In this document: piece after piece, positions 44,283 through 51,795 of the stretch
How positions within the stretch are numbered: position 1 is the first letter of the stretch
Layout of the letters: every line of letters starts with the position of its first letter
Assembly (NCBI RefSeq): GCF_000745265.1
Contig: NZ_JQNN01000001.1
Span: 744,001 to 808,000, forward strand
Origin: Massilia sp. 9096
GTDB lineage: Bacteria; Pseudomonadota; Gammaproteobacteria; Burkholderiales; Burkholderiaceae_D
DNA: 64,000 bases
Reading direction: 5' to 3'
The notes under the pieces: generated by a model
Seen by the model: only the letters and a program-made list of their open reading frames with translations
Database searches by the model: none
Told to the model about the DNA's origin: nothing
Position numbers and translations under genes: made by a program

Positions 44283-45440
44283 TTAGCCGCGCGCGAAGCG
44301 GAAGCTTGCCCGCACTTCCTGCGCGAATGCCGCCGGTTGTTCCAGGGCGGCGAAATGGCCGCCGCGCGGCAGTTCATTAAAGTGGACCAGCTTGGCGAAG
44401 CGCCGCTCGGCCCAGCGTTTCGACAGCCTGATCTGCTCATGCGGAAACATGCTGATGCCGGCCGGCGTCGTCATCGGCGCCGACGGCATGCCGCCCTGGC
44501 GCATCGACTGCATCGTCTCCCAGTAGAGACGCGCGGAACTGGCGCCGGTGTTGGGCAGCCAGTACAGCATGATGTCGTCGATCAGGTGGTCGAGCTCAAA
44601 GACCGCTTCGACGTCGCCGTCGTTGTCCGAAACGTCCTGGAACAAGGCATAGATCCATGCGGCCAGGCCGGCCGGCGAATCGGCCAGACTGAACGCGACC
44701 GATTGCGGACGCGTGCTTTGCAGCTTGTAGTAACCCGAGAATTCCTGTTCGTAGCGCCCGGCGTCGTCGAGCATGGCCTGCTCATCGGCGCTGGCGGCGG
44801 CGCGCTCCTGTTCGGTCGGCTGGAACATCGCCATGTTCAAATGAATGCCGATCAAGGATTCGGGCGCCATGTAGCCCAGCGTGGTGGTGATCGCAGCGCC
44901 CCAGTCGCCGCCTTGCGCGGCCCAGCGGGTGTAGCCGAGCCGCTGCATGAGCGTGATCCATGCGCCGGCGATGCGTCCGACGCTCCAGCCGGACGTCGTG
45001 GGCTGGCCGGAAAACCCGAAACCCGGCAGCGATGGAATGACCAGGTGAAAAGCGTCGTCGGCGCTGCCGCCGTGCGCGGCCGGGTCACTCAACGGTCCAA
45101 TCACGTCGCGAAATTCCAGCACCGAACCCGGCCATCCATGCGTCAGCAGGAGCGGGATCGCGTCCGGATTCGGCGAGCGGATGTGGAGGAAATGGATGTC
45201 GAGCCCATCGATTTGGGTATGATATTGCCCGAACGCGTTCAGCATGCGCTCGCAGCGGCGCCAGTCGTAGCCGTCGCGCCAGCGCCGGACCAGGGCCTGG
45301 ATGTTTGCCAGTTGTGGCCCCTGGCTGGCGTCGTCGACGGTTTCGGGATCGGGCCAGCGGGTGCGCTCGAGGCGGACTTGCAGGTCGTCGAGCTGCTCTT
45401 GCGGGATCGATAGCTGGAAAGGGCGGACGGCGTCGGACAT
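44283..45440 (-). CDS. Epoxide hydrolase (EHN-type alpha/beta hydrolase)
   Basis: A 385-residue epoxide hydrolase. The N-terminal EHN domain (RPFQLSIPQEQLDDLQVRLE, TRWPDP) precedes the hydrolase core with LLTHGWPGSVLEF (oxyanion), QGGDWGAAI with the nucleophile Asp (about residue 180), and a C-terminal GGHFAALEQP catalytic His. The cap domain has the HLNMAMF and SGYYKLQSTRPQSVAFSLAD segments. It is divergent from a TetR gene with a perfect dyad between, so it is probably repressed by it. A xenobiotic epoxide is the likely inducer, by inference. Confidence 0.92.
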   Translation of the reverse strand: MSDAVRPFQLSIPQEQLDDLQVRLERTRWPDPETVDDASQGPQLANIQALVRRWRDGYDWRRCERMLNAFGQYHTQIDGLDIHFLHIRSPNPDAIPLLLTHGWPGSVLEFRDVIGPLSDPAAHGGSADDAFHLVIPSLPGFGFSGQPTTSGWSVGRIAGAWITLMQRLGYTRWAAQGGDWGAAITTTLGYMAPESLIGIHLNMAMFQPTEQERAAASADEQAMLDDAGRYEQEFSGYYKLQSTRPQSVAFSLADSPAGLAAWIYALFQDVSDNDGDVEAVFELDHLIDDIMLYWLPNTGASSARLYWETMQSMRQGGMPSAPMTTPAGISMFPHEQIRLSKRWAERRFAKLVHFNELPRGGHFAALEQPAAFAQEVRASFRFARG

Positions 45441-45481
45441 GTAAACTCCTTTGTATGAGTCGTTGAAATGAAAAAAACTGA

Positions 45482-45496
45482 ACTGAACGGTTCAGT
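45482..45496. promoter_or_regulatory. TetR-type operator between epoxide hydrolase and regulator
   Basis: Perfect palindrome ACTGAAC-G-GTTCAGT, 41 bases upstream of the hydrolase start and 44 bases before the regulator ATG; the core resembles the TGAACNGTTCA sites of TetR/AcrR proteins. Confidence 0.65.
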
Positions 45497-45540
45497 CTAG
45501 CATGTGTGATAACTGTGTGGTGGAGAATTGGAGTGAACCG

Positions 45541-46218
45541 ATGACGACGGCCTTGGTCAAACGTGGGGCGGGGGGACGGCCGCCGCTGGCGCGCAAGGGA
45601 GATGTGGAAGAGCGGCTATTGGCGGCCGCCACGAAACTGTTCCTGGCGCACGGCTATGAAGGCACGAGCTGCGACCAGGTGGCCGTGGATGCGCGTGCGG
45701 GCAAGGCGAGCATTTATGCGCGTTACGCCAACAAGACGGCCTTGCTGCAGGCGGTCGTCGACAGCAAGCTGCGACGCCTGTTCGAGATCGAGGTGGACGA
45801 CGGCGGCGCGGAGGCACCATTGCGCGCGCGACTGGTGCGCGCCGGCGAAACCGTGATCGACAAGGTGCTGCAGCCGGATGCGATCGCGCTGCTGCGCCTG
45901 ATCGTGACGGAAGCCCCGCGCTTGCACGACGCCGCCCTCGGTGTGGACGTCGTCCTGCAAAGAATCGGCGTCGAGCATATCGACCGGGCGATCCGCCCGC
46001 GTTCGTCCGCAGGCTTCGATATCGGCGCGCACGCCGACGCCGCCGCCGGCGAGGCGCAGGCGGCGGCACTGGCCCTGGTGGATGCCGCCCTGATGCCCGG
46101 ACTGGTGCGCGCGCTGTTCGGCGCCGAGCCGGGCCCCTTGCGCGCGCACGCGCGCGAGGCGCTGGCGGCATCGGTCGATACCATGATCGACGCAGCCGGC
46201 CTGGGCGGCCGCGATTGA
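45541..46218 (+). CDS. TetR/AcrR-family transcriptional regulator
   Basis: A 225-residue regulator. The HTH is ATKLFLAHGYEGTSCDQVAV, then GKASIYARYANKTALLQAVV (residues about 30-75), followed by an all-helical ligand domain. GGAG 8-11 bases upstream of the ATG at 45541; an in-frame ATG at 45502 overlaps the operator and is less likely. Divergent from the epoxide hydrolase, its presumed target. Confidence 0.92.
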   Translation: MTTALVKRGAGGRPPLARKGDVEERLLAAATKLFLAHGYEGTSCDQVAVDARAGKASIYARYANKTALLQAVVDSKLRRLFEIEVDDGGAEAPLRARLVRAGETVIDKVLQPDAIALLRLIVTEAPRLHDAALGVDVVLQRIGVEHIDRAIRPRSSAGFDIGAHADAAAGEAQAAALALVDAALMPGLVRALFGAEPGPLRAHAREALAASVDTMIDAAGLGGRD

Positions 46219-46240
46219 GCGTTCCCGGCGCGAACGGATA

Positions 46241-46267
46241 AAAAAAAGGCTGCCGAGGCAGCCTTTT
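46241..46267. terminator. Bidirectional terminator
   Basis: AAAGGCTGCC-GA-GGCAGCCTTT with A and T tracts on both sides; serves the TetR gene and the convergent helicase gene. Confidence 0.92.
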
Positions 46268-46306
46268 TCATGATTCGACAGGGGCACGCGGCCCCTTCAA
46301 GTCCGA

Positions 46307-47881
46307 TCAGCGATCGCCGAAGCTGCGGCGCGCCGCATCGGTCGAGCGCGGGTGGCCGAAGCCCGAACCCGAAGCCGAACGCTCGCGGCGCGGGCCGCCG
46401 TCGTTGCGGTAGCCGCTTTCACGACGCTGGCCGTTCGCGTCGCCGCGGTAGCCATTGCCCTCGGCACGGAAGCCGCCTTCACGACGCTGGCCTTCGCCTG
46501 CGAAACCGCCTTCGCGGCGCGGTGCGTCGCCGCGATAACCGCCTTCACGCGGCGCCGAAGCCGGTGCGCCCGGCTTCTGGAAGCTGCGCTGGCCGAACTT
46601 GGCCTGGCCGCCGCCGTTGTTGCGGCCGTCGCCCGGTTTCCAGCCCGGACGGTTGCCCGAGCGTGCCGGCGCCGAACGCTTCGGCTCGAAGCCTTCGACC
46701 ACGTCGACCGGGATGGTCTGCTTGGTGAAGCGCTCGATGCGCTTGACGTTCATGCCTTCCGAGTGATTCACCAATGACACCGCGATGCCGTTGCGGCCGG
46801 CGCGGCCGGTACGGCCGATACGGTGCACGTAGTCCTCGGGGAACTTCGGCAGGTCGTAGTTCACCACGTGGGTGATGGTCGGCACGTCGATGCCGCGCGC
46901 GGCGACGTCGGTGGCCACCAGCACGCGCACCTGGCCGCGGCGCATGCCGTCCAGCGTGCGGTTACGCGCGCCCTGGTGCATGTCGCCGTGCAGCGCCGCG
47001 GCCGAGAAGCCGGCGATGTTCAGGCGGTCGGCGATGGTGTCGGCGTCGCGCTTGGTCGCGGTGAACACCACGGCCTGGTCCATCGACTCGTCACGCAGCA
47101 GGTGGTCGAGCAGGCGGTTCTTGTGCGACAGGTCGTCGACGAAGTGCACCTTCTGCGTGATGTTTTCATGGCGGTTGGCGGCGCTCATGATCTGAATCAC
47201 TTGCGGATTCTTGGTGATGCGGCGCGCCATGTTGCCGACGACGCCATCCAGCGTGGCCGAGAACAGCATGGTCTGGCGCGAATCCGGGGTCGCGGCGACG
47301 ATCTTTTCGATGTCGTCGATGAAGCCCATGTCCAGCATGCGGTCCGCTTCGTCCAGCACCAGCACTTCGAGCTGCGAGAAGTCGATCTTGCCCGACTCCA
47401 TGTGATCGATCAGGCGGCCCGGGGTGGCGACCAGGATTTCCGGATTCTTGGCCAGCAGCTGCATCTGTTTCGGGTACGGCATGCCGCCCAGGATCGACAC
47501 GGCGCGGATGCGGCGCATGTTGACGGTGTACTGTTCGGTGGCCTGGGTCACCTGCAGGGCCAGCTCGCGGGTCGGGGTCAGCACCAGCATTTTCGGCTGG
47601 GCTGCCTTGAAACGGACGCGCTCGCCGCGTGCCTTGGCGGCCTGCGCTTCCTGCGCAGGGGTACGGGCGGCCGGTGCCGGTTCCGTGTTGGCGAAGCGGT
47701 TCAGGGCCGGCAGCATGAATGCCGCGGTCTTGCCCGAACCGGTTTGCGACGAGACCAGCAGATCGCGGCCTGCGATGCCTGCCGGGATCGCCTGCTCTTG
47801 CACCGGGGTCGGCTTTTCGTAGCCGGCTTGTGCAACTGCTTGGACGATGGACGCGTGTAAGCCTAATGCTTCAAAACTCAT
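46307..47881 (-). CDS. DEAD-box RNA helicase, RhlE type
   Basis: A 524-residue helicase. Q motif region GYEKPTPVQEQAIP, motif I SSQTGSGKT (about residue 45), Ia PTRELALQV, II LDEADRMLDMGF, III FSATLD, V ATDVAARGID and VI HRIGRTGRAGR are all present. The C-terminus (about 395-524) is Arg/Gly/Asn-rich with repeated GGYRGD, REGGF and GYRND words, for RNA binding as in cold-adaptation helicases. The 430-base upstream gap suggests a long 5' leader, common for this group. It likely unwinds rRNA or mRNA duplexes in ribosome assembly. Confidence 0.94.
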   Translation of the reverse strand: MSFEALGLHASIVQAVAQAGYEKPTPVQEQAIPAGIAGRDLLVSSQTGSGKTAAFMLPALNRFANTEPAPAARTPAQEAQAAKARGERVRFKAAQPKMLVLTPTRELALQVTQATEQYTVNMRRIRAVSILGGMPYPKQMQLLAKNPEILVATPGRLIDHMESGKIDFSQLEVLVLDEADRMLDMGFIDDIEKIVAATPDSRQTMLFSATLDGVVGNMARRITKNPQVIQIMSAANRHENITQKVHFVDDLSHKNRLLDHLLRDESMDQAVVFTATKRDADTIADRLNIAGFSAAALHGDMHQGARNRTLDGMRRGQVRVLVATDVAARGIDVPTITHVVNYDLPKFPEDYVHRIGRTGRAGRNGIAVSLVNHSEGMNVKRIERFTKQTIPVDVVEGFEPKRSAPARSGNRPGWKPGDGRNNGGGQAKFGQRSFQKPGAPASAPREGGYRGDAPRREGGFAGEGQRREGGFRAEGNGYRGDANGQRRESGYRNDGGPRRERSASGSGFGHPRSTDAARRSFGDR

Positions 47882-48248
47882 TGTGTAATTTACTCTCGGT
47901 TTGGATCAGTGAGCGTCCACGCATTCAAAGGGCGGGACGCGGAATAGCAACGCGAGCCAACAATACGAAATGACTCAGAAACAAAAGAAATTTCGGCACA
48001 AAAGCTTTGCGCCGGGACGGTGCCATCTAGAGGAACCTGAAGCCTGCATGTTGCGGGTTTCGTCGGTTCACTCTCGGCACGCAGGGCGGGAGGGCTTATG
48101 AAAGGACATCCTCTTGGATGCCTGGGCTTGCGAAGCTGTTAAGGGTGCATCTGTCGCGGAGGGTTGTCTGCTCACGCGTTTTGCAACGCACAAACAACAC
48201 TATACCGCAATTTTGGAAAGCGTGCACGGCGTATCGCAAAACGCGAAT
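47882..48248 (-). other. Long leader region of the RhlE-type helicase gene
   Basis: No gene is visible on either strand. A TATAGT on the minus strand at 48199-48204 would give a leader of about 310 bases. Long structured leaders are common for cold-inducible helicase mRNAs; no named RNA motif is recognised. Confidence 0.4.
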
Positions 48249-48281
48249 ACCGCGCCGCGGCCTTTCGCGGCCGGGCGCGGT
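48249..48281 (-). terminator. Strong GC hairpin after the MltD-type gene
   Basis: ACCGCGCC/GGCGCGGT outer stem with an inner GGCC/GGCC; on the minus strand followed by ATTCGCGTTTTGC. Probable terminator with a weak T tract, 31 bases after the stop at 48312. Confidence 0.55.
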
Positions 48282-48311
48282 ACTGCGCTGGAACACCGGA
48301 GTGAAACGATC

Positions 48312-49670
48312 TCAGCGGTGCTTGCGGCCGTTCTCACGGCTGGACTTGTGCGCGACGCGGCTCTTGATCTCGGCCATGGCATTGGCGGCGCTGGCCTTGA
48401 ATCGTTGCATGCCGGTCAAGGGGCGACCCTTGCGCTTGCTGTCGCCGCGGTCGGCTTCGAGCGCGATCTGGGCGTTCTCGACGATGTTCTCGGTGATGTC
48501 GTTGTCGGCGCTGGCGCTGGTCTTGGGCACCAGGATGGTCGAGCCGGCCTTCAGGCGCATCTGCGGCGGAATGTTGTTGGCCTGGCGGATGACTTCCGGC
48601 GTCGTGTTGAATTTCGAGGCCAGCGAGGCGATCGATTCCTTGGCGCCAGTGATCTTGTGCGTGGTCCAGGTCGACAGCGCGTGACCCCATTGCGCCAGGT
48701 TCAGGTGGAACTTCTCGGCGTTTTCCTTCGGCAGCAGGATCTGCGAATCGCCGGCGATGACCGGTTTCTTGAACTGCGGATTCAGGGCCTTGAATTCGTC
48801 GACCGACATCTCGGCCAGCTGGGCGGCCACGGCCAGGTCGATGTCCGAGGTCTTGTCGACCGTGGTGAAGTAGGGCTGGTTGTCGATGTTCGGCAGCGAG
48901 ATGCCGTACTGCGCCGGGTTGGCGATGATGTTCTTGACCGCCTGCAGCTTGGGCACGTAGTTGCGCGTCTCGGCCGGCATCGAATCGGCCAGGCTTTCGA
49001 AATCGGTGGGCTTGCCGAGCGAGCGGTTTTTCTGGATCGCTTTCTGGACGTTGCCTTCGCCCCAGTTGTACGCCGCCAGGGCCAGCTGCCAGTCGCCGAA
49101 CATCGTGTACAGGCGCTGCAGGTAGCTGAGGGCGGCATCGGTCGAGGCCAGCACGCCGCGGCGCTCGTCCTTGAACATGTTCTGCTGCAGGTTGAAGTCG
49201 CGGCCGGTGCCCGGCACGAATTGCCAGATGCCGGCGGCATCCTTGTTCGACAGCGCCTGCGGGTTGAAGCCCGACTCGATCACCGGCAGCAGGGCCAGTT
49301 CGGTCGGCATGCCGCGCTTTTCCAGTTCCTGCACCACGTGGTACAGGTAGAGCGAGGCGCGCGTCGAGGTGCGCACCAGGGCGTCGGGGCGGGCGGTGAA
49401 CAGCTGGACGTCTTTCTCGACCAGGCTGTTGTTGATGTCGGGGATGGCGTAACCGCTGCGGATGCGGGCCCACAGGTCCGGATCCTTGTAATCGTCGGCC
49501 TTGGCCGGGGGCAGGGTTGGGATGGCTTTTGCCATCACCGCCGGGGCAGCATTGGTTTGCGCGATCGGGCTCGGGGCGCTGTCGGCGGCATGGCCGATCG
49601 CCGGGGCTGCCAGGGTGGGCAGCAGGAGCGCGGCGGCCAGAGCGTAAGTGGAGCGAGTCGTTTCGTACAT
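48312..49670 (-). CDS. Membrane-bound lytic murein transglycosylase, MltD type
   Basis: A 452-residue periplasmic enzyme that cleaves glycan strands to anhydro-muropeptides. Signal peptide (1-about 28, ending IGHAAD), then the SLT domain (about 110-240) with catalytic Glu in PVIESGFNPQALSNKDAAGI, GIWQFVPGTGRDFNL and AAYNWGEGNV. Two LysM-like regions follow (about 280-315 and 340-390: KITGAKESIASLASKFNTTP). There is no lipobox. Basic tail (SKRKGRPLTGMQRFK and KSSRENGRKHR) is unusual. A CGTCAG-A-CTGACG dyad at 49696-49708 lies 25 bases upstream. Confidence 0.92.
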   Translation of the reverse strand: MYETTRSTYALAAALLLPTLAAPAIGHAADSAPSPIAQTNAAPAVMAKAIPTLPPAKADDYKDPDLWARIRSGYAIPDINNSLVEKDVQLFTARPDALVRTSTRASLYLYHVVQELEKRGMPTELALLPVIESGFNPQALSNKDAAGIWQFVPGTGRDFNLQQNMFKDERRGVLASTDAALSYLQRLYTMFGDWQLALAAYNWGEGNVQKAIQKNRSLGKPTDFESLADSMPAETRNYVPKLQAVKNIIANPAQYGISLPNIDNQPYFTTVDKTSDIDLAVAAQLAEMSVDEFKALNPQFKKPVIAGDSQILLPKENAEKFHLNLAQWGHALSTWTTHKITGAKESIASLASKFNTTPEVIRQANNIPPQMRLKAGSTILVPKTSASADNDITENIVENAQIALEADRGDSKRKGRPLTGMQRFKASAANAMAEIKSRVAHKSSRENGRKHR

Positions 49671-50087
49671 GGCTTTCCAGTGTTGCGTTCAGGAACGTCA
49701 GACTGACGAGTGAAGTCGGAGTGTACGGACCAGTTCGTTAGCGAGTCAAGAAATATGTCGGCTCGGTTACAAAAAACTTTGGCTAGAAATTTTGCTAATA
49801 AAGTCTTTTGATAAGGTAAATACAAGGGGAGTATGGGGTAAGTATGCTTCTGTGATGTTGCCATACCCCCGGGTGTATGAGGATTTTTGGAGGCGCAGGC
49901 ACATTCGTCGAAATATTTTTTATTACCAATTTTTCAACGTCATTTTCTACCCTGGACGAGTAATACCAGCGTGCCCGGCCATGCATGCCAAGTTAGCGTG
50001 CCTTGCCCGTCCGTCTATGAGAGGACGCAAAGTCCGCGTACAATGCGATCTCTGCGCACCTGATTTTGTATTTTTGGAAAGCACCAC
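49671..50087. other. Divergent intergenic region with two palindromes
   Basis: The 417 bases between mltD-type and DUF1415 genes hold no credible gene. Visible features are the dyad CGTCAG-A-CTGACG (49696-49708) and an 18-base palindrome CATACCCCCGGGTGTATG (49862-49879) with one mismatched pair, plus AT-rich sequence (49730-49960) that should contain both promoters. Confidence 0.55.
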
Positions 50088-50657
50088 ATGAGCACTCCCA
50101 ACCTCAACGCGGACGACGACGCCATCGTCGCCGCCACCCGGCGCTGGGTCGAGCGCGCCGTCATCGGCTTGAATCTCTGTCCATTTGCCAAGGCGGTGTA
50201 CGTGAAGGAGCAGGTGCGCTTCGTGGTCTCGCCGGCGCGCACCCCCGAGGCGCTGCTGGAAGAATTGATGAACGAGCTGCAGGACCTGGCCGACACCGAT
50301 CCGGAAAAGGTCGACACCACGCTGTTGATCCATCCCTTCGTGCTGAACGATTTCCTGGACTTCAACGAATTCCTCGATGTGGCCGACGCGGCGATCGAAG
50401 ACATGCAGCTCGACGGCGACATCCAGGTCGCGAACTTCCACCCGGACTACCAGTTCGCAGACACCGATGCGAACGACATCGGCAACTATACCAACCGCGC
50501 GCCATACCCGATCCTGCAGCTGCTTCGCGAGGACAGCATCGAGCGCGCCGTGGAAGCGATTCCGGACGCCGCCGAGATCTTCGAAAAGAACATCGACACC
50601 CTCGAAAAGCTCGGCCACGAAGGCTGGGACAAGCTCGATGTCGGACCAGCACGCTGA
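50088..50657 (+). CDS. DUF1415 family protein
   Basis: A 189-residue cytosolic protein of the DUF1415 family, common in proteobacteria and of unknown function. Family words: WVERAVIGLNLCPFAKAVYV, VRFVVSPARTPEALLEEL, TTLLIHPFVLNDFLDFNEFL, NFHPDYQFADTDANDIGNYT and NRAPYPILQLLREDSI. The LNLCPFAK segment with a conserved Cys is the hallmark. GGAAAG precedes the ATG. Its end overlaps the DUF1289 gene by 20 bases, so the two are translationally coupled. Confidence 0.92.
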   Translation: MSTPNLNADDDAIVAATRRWVERAVIGLNLCPFAKAVYVKEQVRFVVSPARTPEALLEELMNELQDLADTDPEKVDTTLLIHPFVLNDFLDFNEFLDVADAAIEDMQLDGDIQVANFHPDYQFADTDANDIGNYTNRAPYPILQLLREDSIERAVEAIPDAAEIFEKNIDTLEKLGHEGWDKLDVGPAR

Positions 50658-50958
50658 TCAGGCAGCGGCAGGGACGCCGGAGTGCCCGTCCGGGGCTCCT
50701 GTAGGCCCTGTCGGGCCTCCTGTAGGCCCTGTCGGGCCTCCTGTAGGCCCTGTCGGGGCTCCTGTACGCCCTGTCGGGGCTCCTGTACGACCCGACACTC
50801 CCTGTGTCGCCGTGTGCTCCACCACCTTCGACGAGATCTGCCGCGGTTGCGGGCGCACCGTGGTCGAAGTCGCGCACTGGGTCTCGATGACGTCCGACCA
50901 GAAGGAAGCCGTATGGGTGCGCATCCTGGCGCAGGGCTATCCGCGCCGTAACACCTGA
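50638..50958 (+). CDS. DUF1289 protein with an in-frame minisatellite
   Basis: A 106-residue protein. The C-terminal half is the DUF1289 domain with its cysteines (TPCVAVCSTTFDEICRGCGR, then TVVEVAHWVSMTSDQK and VRILAQGYPRR), probably a small metal-binding fold. The N-terminal half is an expanded linker of 7-residue repeats (APVGPVG/PPVGPVG/APVRPVG) encoded by a 21-bp tandem repeat, not part of the family. The ATG at 50638 overlaps the DUF1415 stop region in another frame. Function of the family is unknown. Confidence 0.85.
   Translation: MSDQHADQAAAGTPECPSGAPVGPVGPPVGPVGPPVGPVGAPVRPVGAPVRPDTPCVAVCSTTFDEICRGCGRTVVEVAHWVSMTSDQKEAVWVRILAQGYPRRNT
50691..50789 (+). repeat. 21-bp tandem repeat, 4.7 copies, inside the DUF1289 gene
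   Basis: Units CGGGGCTCCTGTAGGCCCTG plus T, starting at 50691, 50712, 50733, 50754 and a partial at 50775, differing at a few bases. The unit is a multiple of three, so copy-number change would keep the frame. Confidence 0.92.
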
Positions 50959-50990
50959 GCCGGTCCGCGTACCGGATCCGCATATTCGAT

Positions 50991-51028
50991 AAAGGCCGGC
51001 CGCGCATCGAGCGGGCCGGCCTTTTTTT
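50991..51028 (+). terminator. Rho-independent terminator
   Basis: AAGGCCGGCC/GGCCGGCCTT stem with 12-base loop and a run of T; ends the DUF1415-DUF1289 unit and may also act on the convergent DUF1993 gene. Confidence 0.92.
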
Positions 51029-51052
51029 CGTCTCTATATTAGAGCACGCCGG

Positions 51053-51571
51053 TCAGTGGGTGCCGACGAAATCCTTCTTGCCGATATCCAGCCCGTTATG
51101 GCGCAGGATGTCGTAGGCCGTGGTCGCATGGAAGTAGAAATGCGGCAGGGCGAAATGCAGCAGGTAGGTTAGGCCCTTGAACTGGCGCTGGTTCTCGCCG
51201 GTGCCGATGGTGATGTCGCGCGCGCCGCCGGCGTCGATCGCCTCGCGCGGCACGCCGTCGATGAAGGCCAGGGTCTTTTCCAGGCGCGCCTGCAGGCCGG
51301 CGAAGTCGTGCTCGACGTCGTCGTAGCGCGGCACCTCGACGCCGCCCAGGCGCGCCGCCGCGCCCTTGGCGAAATCGGTTGCCAGCTGCACCTGGCGCAC
51401 CAGCGGGAACATGTCCGGGAACAGGCGCGCCTGCAGCAGGGCGTTCGGGTCGAGCTTCCTGGCCGCGACGTGGTCTTCGGCCTTTTTCAGGATGGTCGAC
51501 AGGCTGGTCAGGATCTGGCGCAGGACCGGAACCGAAGCGGTGTACAGCGAAATATCGTACGACGTGCTCAT
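51053..51571 (-). CDS. DUF1993 family protein
   Basis: A 172-residue helical protein of the DUF1993 family (DinB-like four-helix fold). Family words: YDISLYTASVPVLRQILTSL, LLQARLFPDMFPLVRQVQLA, GLTYLLHFALPHFYFHATTA and YDILRHNGLDIGKKDF. The His-rich HFALPHFYFH may form a metal site as in DinB relatives. GGAGAG 5-10 bases upstream of the ATG at 51571. Function unknown. Confidence 0.9.
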   Translation of the reverse strand: MSTSYDISLYTASVPVLRQILTSLSTILKKAEDHVAARKLDPNALLQARLFPDMFPLVRQVQLATDFAKGAAARLGGVEVPRYDDVEHDFAGLQARLEKTLAFIDGVPREAIDAGGARDITIGTGENQRQFKGLTYLLHFALPHFYFHATTAYDILRHNGLDIGKKDFVGTH

Positions 51572-51795
51572 GCACTCTCCTTTGCAAAGACCGCGATCAT
51601 AGCAACAATCCGGCTGCGCCGCCGGCCGGCGCGGCCGTGCGCCGGGCGGGACGTGGCGCACAGGTAACGCGACACCAATTGACACGACCGCATGTCGACA
51701 TTTTTACTGACTTGAGGCAATTAACTCGGCATAATCAGTATTTATTGAAATATCATAATTATTGTCAGCGCTGCAATTCAACCTCCTCGCTCCCC

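Noticed and set aside
48114..49706. Long plus-strand frame (530 codons) antisense to the MltD-type gene
   Set aside because: Shadow frame; the minus strand carries the complete transglycosylase with LysM regions.
50658..50924. Collagen-like Gly-Pro-Thr frame antisense to the DUF1289 gene
   Set aside because: Arises from the 21-bp repeat read on the other strand; the plus strand has the conserved DUF1289 cysteines.
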